Origin: an uncultured Bacteroidota bacterium
GTDB lineage: Bacteria > Bacteroidota > Bacteroidia > Bacteroidales > P3
Assembly: GCA_900546465.1 (NCBI GenBank)
Contig: URCX01000048.1
Location: forward strand, 1-12,175
Direction of reading: 5' to 3'
Length of the DNA stretch: 12,175 bases
The notes beneath the pieces were generated by a model, which saw only the letters and a program-made list of their open reading frames with translations, was not told where the DNA came from and did no database searches. Positions within the stretch are counted from its first letter, which is position 1. The number at the start of each line of letters is the position of its first letter. Shown here piece by piece: positions 7,019 to 12,175 of this stretch. Position numbers and translations under genes: made by a program.

Positions 7019-8383
7019 ATGAGAGTACATTTTATAGCCATAGGAGGAAGTGCGATGCACAATTTGGCAATCGCATTGAGTAAGAAAGCTTACACTGTCA
7101 GCGGCAGCGATGATGAAATCTTCGAGCCTGCGAAATCACACTTGAAAGCATACGGGCTTCTGCCCGAAAAAGAGGGCTGGGACGCAGATAAAATAAACGA
7201 AAACATAGATGCGGTAATTCTCGGCATGCACGCAAAGGAAGACAATCCCGAATTGAAAAAAGCAAAAGCACTCGGATTGAAAATTTATTCCTATCCGGAA
7301 TTCTTATACGAGTTAAGCAAGAACAAAATCAGGATAGTAGTAGGCGGAAGCCATGGAAAGACCACCATAACCGCCATGATACTGCATGCTTTGCAAAACT
7401 TGAACATAGAAACCGACTATATGGTCGGAGCAAAGTTGGAAGGATTTGAAGTAATGGTCAAAACTGACGAAAGTGCCAAGTATATGGTTTTGGAAGGAGA
7501 TGAGTACCTTGCTTCGACCTTGGACAGACGTCCCAAGTTTCACCTTTACAAACCGAACATAGCCATCATAAACGGCATAGCTTGGGATCATGTGAATGTC
7601 TTTCCGACTTTTGAGAACTATGTCGGGCAATTTAAGATATTTGCCGATAAAATAGAGCCGAATGGAACATTGATTTACTGCGATGAGGACGAGAATGTGA
7701 GAAACATAGCGATGAATGCGAGAAAGGATATACGCCTTTTGCCATACAAGGCTTTGGATTACGAGGTCGAGAACGGCGATACGGTGGTTTCTTACGCAGG
7801 AAAGAAATATAAGATGCAGGTTTTCGGACATCATAACATGATAAACATGCACGCAGCCATGCTTGCATGCGGGTGTATAGGCGTTAAAAACGAGGATTTT
7901 CTGCATGCGATGACCTCATTCAAAGGAGCGGCAAAGCGATTGGAGCTTTTGAAAAAATCATCTCTCCGAGCGGTCTTTACGGACTTCGCTCATTCTCCGT
8001 CGAAACTCAAAGCCACGATAGCCGCAGTGAAAGAGCAGTTCCCGAACAGGCGGTTGCTTGCCTGCATGGAACTTCACACCTTTTCTTCTCTTTCACGTGG
8101 TTTTCTGCAACAGTATGAGGGTTGCATGGACGAGGCGGATGTCGCAGCGGTTTACTTCGACAAGCATGCGATAGAGTTGAAGCGTCTTGCAGACTTGGAT
8201 TGCGATGAGGTTGCAAAGGCATTCGGTAAAAGCGGATTGAGAGTTTTCACCGATAAAACGGCACTTGAAGAATTTATAAAGGCAAACACAAAAGACAATA
8301 CCAACGTTCTTATGATGAGTTCGGGCAATTTCGGCGGTATAGACCTGAAAACACTTGCCGAAGCACTCATTGAAGAGAAATAA
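7019..8383 (+). CDS. mpl: UDP-N-acetylmuramate:L-alanyl-gamma-D-glutamyl-meso-diaminopimelate ligase (murein peptide ligase)
   Basis: Mpl attaches tripeptide recovered from old peptidoglycan to UDP-MurNAc using ATP, feeding recycled material back into wall synthesis in the cytoplasm. The 454-residue protein has the three Mur-ligase domains. First is an N-terminal Rossmann nucleotide-sugar domain opening with HFIAIGGSAMHNLA. Second is the central ATPase with P-loop GSHGKTT (110-116), EGDEY (159-163) and GHHNMINMHAA. Third is a C-terminal domain starting near FTDFAHSPSKLKAT. The GGSAMHNLA opening and the FAHSPSKLKAT block favour Mpl over MurC; MurC is the main alternative. Length agrees with Mpl. 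The ATG at 7019 gives the correct glycine-rich N-terminus. The gene lies 41 bp after the thioredoxin-fold gene and 14 bp before the Smr gene, so a shared transcript with the latter is likely. Confidence 0.92.
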   Translation: MRVHFIAIGGSAMHNLAIALSKKAYTVSGSDDEIFEPAKSHLKAYGLLPEKEGWDADKINENIDAVILGMHAKEDNPELKKAKALGLKIYSYPEFLYELSKNKIRIVVGGSHGKTTITAMILHALQNLNIETDYMVGAKLEGFEVMVKTDESAKYMVLEGDEYLASTLDRRPKFHLYKPNIAIINGIAWDHVNVFPTFENYVGQFKIFADKIEPNGTLIYCDEDENVRNIAMNARKDIRLLPYKALDYEVENGDTVVSYAGKKYKMQVFGHHNMINMHAAMLACGCIGVKNEDFLHAMTSFKGAAKRLELLKKSSLRAVFTDFAHSPSKLKATIAAVKEQFPNRRLLACMELHTFSSLSRGFLQQYEGCMDEADVAAVYFDKHAIELKRLADLDCDEVAKAFGKSGLRVFTDKTALEEFIKANTKDNTNVLMMSSGNFGGIDLKTLAEALIEEK

Positions 8384-8397
8384 TAAGCAAATCAAAA

Positions 8398-9546
8398 ATG
8401 GGAAAGTTCAAAATAGGAGACAAAGTCAAGTTTCTAAGCAGTCAAGGTGGAGGAATAATACGTTCTTTTGCAGCAACGAATGTTGCAAACGTGGAAGACG
8501 AAAGCGGATTTGAGATACCTACACTCGTAAGCGACCTTATACTTGACGCATGCGATGATGCAGCAGGAGCATTCTTTTGTTCACCGCGGGAAAACAAGCA
8601 AGAAGAAAAATTGGAAGCAAAGCAAAATTTCTCGGAACAGGATTATTATCCCTCAGAACAAGAAGAAAATTATTCGGGACAAAGGATAAGTCCCTTATAT
8701 CTTAACAAGATGAGAGCCCGGACAAGCGAAGGTATTTATCTTTGCTTTGTTCCTCATGAGCAAAGGTGGCTTGTGTATGGAGATATAGACATTTACCTCA
8801 TCAATCATACAAAACACAGAATTATCTATTCAATCCTCTTGGCTGATGAGGAGAAAGGCTTTGTCTCCGAGGATTTCGGAACATTGGAAAAAGCAGAAAA
8901 AATACTTGTAGAAACCATTTCGAGAGAAAGACTTGAAGAATGGAAAAAAGCTTGCGTACAACTGATGTTCCATGACGACGAAGCAGAAAAAGTATTGCTG
9001 CCGGTAAATTGCGAATTGAAGATAAGAACGAATAAATTCTTCACCGAAGGCAGTTTTATTCATACTGCGTTTTTTGAAGAGAAAGTAATAATGTATCCTG
9101 TTTGCAACATGCTTACCGTAGGCACTTTCTTGCAGAATACAAACACAAAGAAAGACGAAGCAAACGAGAAAACGAATAATCAAATCATCAATAAGGTAAA
9201 CCATAACATTGAAGACAGCTTGCTAAGCAGACATAAATTAGACGCAAAGACTGCCGAGGTGGATCTGCACATAGAAGAACTGACGGAAAACGAAGGAAAC
9301 ATGAAGCCGGAACAAATGTTGAAATTGCAACTTGACTATGCCGTAAAATGTCTCAACGAAGCCATAACAGAAAACCTCAATAAAATCATCTTCATTCACG
9401 GAGTCGGTCAAGGCATTTTGAAGAAAGAACTATGCAAAGAACTTGACAAATACAAAGGAATACACTATTTTGCCGCTTCAATGGCAAAATACGGTACCGG
9501 AGCCACGGAAGTATATATAGGAACAAGTCCCACAAAAGCACTATAA
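8398..9546 (+). CDS. DUF2027 and Smr domain protein
   Basis: A 382-residue cytoplasmic protein of a Bacteroidota-typical family. Residues 1-50 (GDKVKFLSSQGGG...) resemble a small KOW/SH3-like barrel. A charged Gln/Glu-rich linker covers about 60-95. A beta-rich DUF2027 middle domain runs to about 235, followed by a second polar linker (245-280). The C-terminus is a Smr domain with DLH at 289-291 and HGVGQG at 334-339, ending in YGTGATEVYIG. Smr domains are nucleases or nucleic-acid-binding modules related to the MutS2 C-terminus, but this protein lacks the MutS ATPase, so it should not be called MutS2. Substrate and role are unknown. It starts 14 bp after mpl and ends 17 bp before repeat array 3. 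Confidence 0.88.
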   Translation: MGKFKIGDKVKFLSSQGGGIIRSFAATNVANVEDESGFEIPTLVSDLILDACDDAAGAFFCSPRENKQEEKLEAKQNFSEQDYYPSEQEENYSGQRISPLYLNKMRARTSEGIYLCFVPHEQRWLVYGDIDIYLINHTKHRIIYSILLADEEKGFVSEDFGTLEKAEKILVETISRERLEEWKKACVQLMFHDDEAEKVLLPVNCELKIRTNKFFTEGSFIHTAFFEEKVIMYPVCNMLTVGTFLQNTNTKKDEANEKTNNQIINKVNHNIEDSLLSRHKLDAKTAEVDLHIEELTENEGNMKPEQMLKLQLDYAVKCLNEAITENLNKIIFIHGVGQGILKKELCKELDKYKGIHYFAASMAKYGTGATEVYIGTSPTKAL

Positions 9547-9563
9547 ATAAATCCCGGAAACCC

Positions 9564-9659
9564 AAACGCCGATTCAGCATTAATGAAACGCCTTTTCGTA
9601 AAATTATTACGCCGTTTCAATTTTATGAATCGGCGTTTTGGTTTCGTCAAACGGCGTTT
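9564..9659 (-). repeat. 21-bp-periodic repeat array 3 (five units)
   Basis: Cores start at 9564, 9586, 9607, 9628 and 9649. Spacing is 22, 21, 21 and 21 bp. The first three read CGCC-type and the last two CGGC-type on the plus strand, so AAACGCCG (9564-9571) can pair with CGGCGTTT (9652-9659). On the minus strand the frame gives KRRL, KRRF, KRRN and KRRF heptads until the 22-bp step shifts the phase. It begins 17 bp after the stop of the Smr gene. This position resembles array 2, which begins 34 bp after a stop. Confidence 0.85.
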
Positions 9660-9817
9660 TGGTTTTCAGCTTTTCAAGTCTTTGATTTTCAAGAGTGGGA
9701 ATTGTCGTTCGGAATGTGGTGGGGTATATTGTTTTTTGCTTATATGAAATTCGATGAAAGGGCTTACCGCAATATTTGTTTCCCATGTTCGTTCGATAAG
9801 AGGACGAATGAAAAGCA
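9660..9817. other. Non-coding region upstream of the glycosyltransferase operon
   Basis: No convincing gene or RNA is seen here. It must hold the promoter of the glycosyltransferase pair. The best candidate is TATATTGT (9725-9732) with TTG 20 bp upstream (9702-9704), which differs from the -7 consensus at two positions, so it is weak. Confidence 0.35.
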
Positions 9818-10924
9818 ATGAAACAAATCAGCGTTTGCGTAAGTAATGATTTGGTGTGCGACAACAGGGTGGACAAGACTTGCCGAAGCCTTGTCGCATG
9901 TGGTCTATCGGTAAAGCTTATCGGCAGAGAGTTCGATAATTCGCCTGCTTTGCCTTCTCGCTCTTACGAATGCGGCAGAGTAAAAATTTGTTTCAAGAGG
10001 AATGTTCTCTATTATGCGGAATTGAATTTGCGTCTTTTCTTTCGCTTGCTTTTTTCAAGGCAGGATATTATTTGGGCAAATGATTTGGATACGCTTTTGC
10101 CTTGTTGCCTCATCGCAAAGTTCAAAGGCAAACCGCTGATATTCGATTCTCATGAACATTTCACCCAAGTGCCGGAACTGAAAGACAATCCCTTTGCTCG
10201 CAAAGTGTGGAAGAAGGTGGAGAAGTATTGCATAAGGAAATGCAAAGGTGTTGTTACGGTTTGCGAACCGATAAGAGAATATTTCAAAAAGGAGTATGGG
10301 GTTGAAAGTGTGGTGGTCAGAAATATGCCTCCGAGACAAGCCGCAATCGAAAGCATTATTCCTGCTTCCGAAAAGGAAAATCTGATTGTCTGGCAGGGTG
10401 CCGTGAATATGGAGAGGGGACTTGAGGAGTTGTGCGAGGCAATGCAATTCGTCGATGGCAGGCTTATGATAATGGGAGAGGGAAGAATAAAAGAGGAATT
10501 GGAGAACAAAGTGCGGCAATACTCGTTCGCAAACAAGATTTGCTTTGTCGGCAGGTTGCCGTTTGCAGAAATGATGAGCAATACGAGAAAAGCGAAACTT
10601 GCTGTTTCGATAGACAAACCCACAAACGGCAATTATGCAATCAGTCTGCCCAATAAGATTTTTGAATATCTGGCAAGCGGCGTTCCTATGCTCGTTTCGC
10701 CTTTGCAGGAGATAAAACCTATTGTGGAGAAATACGAGGTCGGAGAGTTCATTCGCTCTTATAATCCGCAGGAATTGGCGAAGCAGATAAACGAATTGCT
10801 ATGCGATAATGTGAAAGCGGATTTCTTTGCAGCAAATGCTCTGAACGCAGCTGCGGAACTCTGTTGGGAAAATGAAGAAAAGAAGATAAACGAATTGATA
10901 AAGCATACGGAGGACATCAAATGA
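9818..10924 (+). CDS. Glycosyltransferase, GT-B fold, family 4-like
   Basis: A 368-residue predicted cytoplasmic or membrane-associated sugar transferase with two Rossmann-like halves. The N-terminal half opens with VCVSNDLVCDNRVDKTCRSL, common in Bacteroidota family 4 enzymes, and contains WANDLDTLLP (86-95) and FDSHEHF (109-115). The C-terminal, nucleotide-sugar half starts near VWQGAVNMERGLEEL (191-205). It carries the donor-binding segment around residues 272-288 (LPNKIFEYLASG). No signal peptide or clear membrane helix is seen. Donor and acceptor cannot be predicted. Its stop overlaps the next gene's start (ATGA, 10921-10924), so the two are translationally coupled and probably act on the same glycan, such as a surface polysaccharide or a glycoprotein glycan. 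Confidence 0.88.
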   Translation: MKQISVCVSNDLVCDNRVDKTCRSLVACGLSVKLIGREFDNSPALPSRSYECGRVKICFKRNVLYYAELNLRLFFRLLFSRQDIIWANDLDTLLPCCLIAKFKGKPLIFDSHEHFTQVPELKDNPFARKVWKKVEKYCIRKCKGVVTVCEPIREYFKKEYGVESVVVRNMPPRQAAIESIIPASEKENLIVWQGAVNMERGLEELCEAMQFVDGRLMIMGEGRIKEELENKVRQYSFANKICFVGRLPFAEMMSNTRKAKLAVSIDKPTNGNYAISLPNKIFEYLASGVPMLVSPLQEIKPIVEKYEVGEFIRSYNPQELAKQINELLCDNVKADFFAANALNAAAELCWENEEKKINELIKHTEDIK

Positions 10925-11808
10925 TTTCCATACTGATACCGGTCTATGAAGAAAACTGCATACACTTGGTCAACGATTTGAGAGAACAGGCGAAGAAGTT
11001 GTTGGAAGACTTTGAAATATTGGTATTTGACGATGGCTCGCCGACAAGAAGGGAAGAGAACAGACCGCTTGCCTGCATGAGAGAAGTGGTTTACCATGAA
11101 CTTTCTTCCAATGTGGGACGCTCTGCAATAAGAAACCTTTTGGCAAACAGGGCAAAGGGTGATAAACTTTTGTTTGTGGATTGCGACAGCAAGGTGGTAA
11201 GAGATGATTTCTTGGATAAGTATCTTTATGAAATTGATACGGCAGATGTTTTAATCGGAGGAACGGTCTATTGCCCCAAAAGCAAAGTGCCGAAAGGTTG
11301 TGAACTGCATTGGAAATATGGAACCAAGGTGGAATGTAACAAGACGGGAAAGAAGACCGATACTTTCCAAGCAAATAACTTTTTTATCAAGAAAGCCGTC
11401 TTTGAAAAGGTGAAGTTCGATGAAAGAATCAAAGGGTACGGACATGAAGACACTCTTTTCGGCAAAGAACTCCAAAAGGCCGGTTTCGCAATTAGAAGTA
11501 TAGATAATCCTGTCGAGCATTCAGGTTTGAAAAACTTTGAAAACTTTATGGCTTCCACCGAAACAGCAGTGCAAAACATGAGAGCGATAATGCAAAACAG
11601 CGAGTTTTCGGATTTGGTAGGCGACATTAGATTGATAAAAGCATATAAAAAACTTGAGAAATTCGGATTGGGAGGATTGTATTCGGAATTTTTCAAGATG
11701 ACAAAGCAATCCTTTCTCAGCCTATTAAGAAGCAAGAACCCGAATTTGCGTTTATTCGATTTATATAAGCTCGGTATTTTCTGCGAAAGGGATAAGGCTC
11801 GGTCATAA
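10921..11808 (+). CDS. Glycosyltransferase, GT-A fold, family 2
   Basis: A 295-residue inverting-type family 2 glycosyltransferase. The N-terminus ISILIPVYEEN, the DDGS motif (37-40), SSNVGRSAIRN (62-72) and the metal-binding DCD (87-89, in LLFVDCDS) are standard. GYGHEDTLFG with Glu176-Asp177 supplies the acceptor-activation region. There is no transmembrane anchor, unlike the processive members of the family, so a single-sugar transfer is more likely. Its ATG overlaps the stop of the preceding glycosyltransferase by 4 bp, which indicates a two-gene operon. Sugar specificity is unknown. Confidence 0.9.
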   Translation: MISILIPVYEENCIHLVNDLREQAKKLLEDFEILVFDDGSPTRREENRPLACMREVVYHELSSNVGRSAIRNLLANRAKGDKLLFVDCDSKVVRDDFLDKYLYEIDTADVLIGGTVYCPKSKVPKGCELHWKYGTKVECNKTGKKTDTFQANNFFIKKAVFEKVKFDERIKGYGHEDTLFGKELQKAGFAIRSIDNPVEHSGLKNFENFMASTETAVQNMRAIMQNSEFSDLVGDIRLIKAYKKLEKFGLGGLYSEFFKMTKQSFLSLLRSKNPNLRLFDLYKLGIFCERDKARS

Positions 11809-11826
11809 CGATACTAAAATGCTGCC

Positions 11827-11843
11827 GAATGGCGTTTTCAATT
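11827..11843. repeat. Possible solitary, degenerate repeat unit
   Basis: GAATGGCGTTTTCAATT lies 18 bp after the stop of the family 2 glycosyltransferase. It resembles one core plus spacer of the 21-bp arrays with a one-base deletion. Its position just after a stop codon matches arrays 2 and 3. A chance match cannot be excluded. Confidence 0.35.
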
Positions 11844-11879
11844 AAATGAAAGCCCGAAAGGAAAGCATTGTTGCCTGCA

Positions 11880-12175
11880 ATGGTACATAGAATTACTCAA
11901 AAGGAAGCAGCATTCATGCAAAAGTATGCAGGAGAAGCTGCAGACAAACTTATGTTACGTTATTCCAAGTCTTCGGAAGAAGATTTGGACATTGCATTCT
12001 GCTGTTCGCAAATAGCTGCTCGCCGAAAGTATGCTGCCAAACTGCCGACTTTCATTGCCGACAGCCACGTTGTGTTTCCTCCTTCTTTGAATTTGCCTTT
12101 GACAACCCTCGTCCATATAACTCACCTCCTCACAAAAAAACATCGCTGCTTGAGCGATGTTCTATTCTTCATTTC
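11880..12175 (+). CDS. SAM-dependent methyltransferase (THUMP-like) N-terminal fragment, broken near 12095
   Basis: The frame opens at ATG 11880 and runs open to the window edge. Residues about 8-72 (for example DLDIAFCCSQIAARRKYAAK, then LPTFIADSHVVFPPSLNL) resemble the N-terminal helical part of Bacteroidota class I methyltransferases that carry a THUMP-like C-terminal domain. There the pattern of a QIxxRxxAxxKLP helix followed by xFPPxLxLEQCSSE is typical. Here the resemblance stops after Leu72 (codon at 12093-12095). The remaining frame shows no EQCSSE continuation and overlaps a terminator and ribosome binding site on the other strand. The family call is from remembered motifs, not a search. 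The gene is therefore either truncated by inserted DNA or joined to unrelated sequence at a contig end. Confidence 0.6.
   Translation, partial: MVHRITQKEAAFMQKYAGEAADKLMLRYSKSSEEDLDIAFCCSQIAARRKYAAKLPTFIADSHVVFPPSLNLPLTTLVHITHLLTKKHRCLSDVLFFI
12114..12130 (-). promoter_or_regulatory. Strong Shine-Dalgarno and start codon on the minus strand
   Basis: On the minus strand AGGAGGTGAG (12130-12121) is followed at ideal spacing by ATG (12116-12114). This is a Firmicutes-grade ribosome binding site, unlike any other start in the window. The reading frame it would serve (MDEGCQR...) enters methyltransferase-like DNA after about seven codons, so the original gene is not identifiable. Confidence 0.45.
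12134..12161 (-). terminator. Rho-independent terminator on the minus strand
   Basis: AACATCGCT (12139-12147) and AGCGATGTT (12153-12161) form a perfect 9-bp stem with a 5-nt loop. On the minus strand the stem runs into seven consecutive T residues (12140-12134). It lies just before the AGGAGGTGA site, so it could be an attenuator or the terminator of a gene beyond the window. Confidence 0.6.

Noticed and set aside
8398..9546. Calling the Smr protein MutS2
   Set aside because: Only the C-terminal Smr domain is shared; the MutS core and ATPase motifs are absent.
9465..9650. Minus-strand frame of about 61 codons with KRRF heptads over array 3
   Set aside because: It has only a TTG start, has no promoter, and runs antisense into the 3' end of the well-supported Smr gene. 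It is better read as the coding phase of the repeat than as a gene.
11955..12143. Minus-strand frame MFFCEEVSYMDEGCQR... at the right end
   Set aside because: After about seven codons past the good ribosome binding site it runs antisense through the methyltransferase-like gene, so it is probably a junction product and not a real protein.
12096..12175. Group IIC intron inserted after a terminator, since GTGAG follows the T-run on the minus strand
   Set aside because: The GTGAG does not continue with recognisable intron domain I sequence, and the sequence soon becomes methyltransferase-like coding DNA.

Overview
The window looks like chromosomal DNA of a member of the Bacteroidota, probably Bacteroidales. 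Three things support this. Upstream regions carry TAnnTTTG-type -7 elements with a TTG-type -33 element instead of sigma70 boxes. Gene starts lack Shine-Dalgarno sequences. Several genes belong to families typical of the phylum: a DUF2027+Smr protein, tandem DUF4369/TlpA-type periplasmic thioredoxin-fold proteins, and an Mpl-type murein ligase. The genus cannot be named from the sequence.

Layout. 1-262 is non-coding and begins with a 21-bp-periodic repeat array. It is followed by a polytopic membrane protein (263-1243), purQ (1383-2069) and rnhB (2082-2678). A convergent class III aminotransferase lies on the minus strand (2707-3900). A divergent promoter region (3901-4030) then leads into two tandem paralogous exported thioredoxin-fold proteins (4031-5455 and 5460-6977), mpl (7019-8383) and a DUF2027/Smr protein (8398-9546). 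A second non-coding gap (9547-9817) holds another repeat array. A two-gene glycosyltransferase operon with a 4-bp overlap follows (9818-10924, 10921-11808). The window ends in the N-terminal part of a SAM-dependent methyltransferase-like gene, which loses family resemblance at about 12095. From there the DNA looks foreign: a minus-strand terminator and a strong AGGAGGTGA ribosome binding site.

The genes are mostly housekeeping: purine synthesis, RNA/DNA hybrid repair, peptidoglycan recycling, envelope redox or thioredoxin-fold proteins, and surface glycan synthesis. They do not form one obvious pathway.

The most unusual feature is a family of three short arrays (about 20-124, 5490-5573 and 9564-9659). 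Each has 4-5 units of an 11-bp quasi-palindromic core, AAACG(C/G)CGTTT, repeated almost exactly every 21 bp with a 10-bp A/T-rich spacer. The arrays occur in both orientations. Arrays 2 and 3 start just after stop codons of upstream genes. Read in one orientation they encode a Lys-Arg-Arg heptad (7 codons per unit). The middle array is actually translated: it forms the strongly basic N-terminal extension in front of the signal peptide of the second thioredoxin-fold protein. This resembles a small dispersed element that can tolerate or exploit being read as protein, and I know of no named family that matches it.
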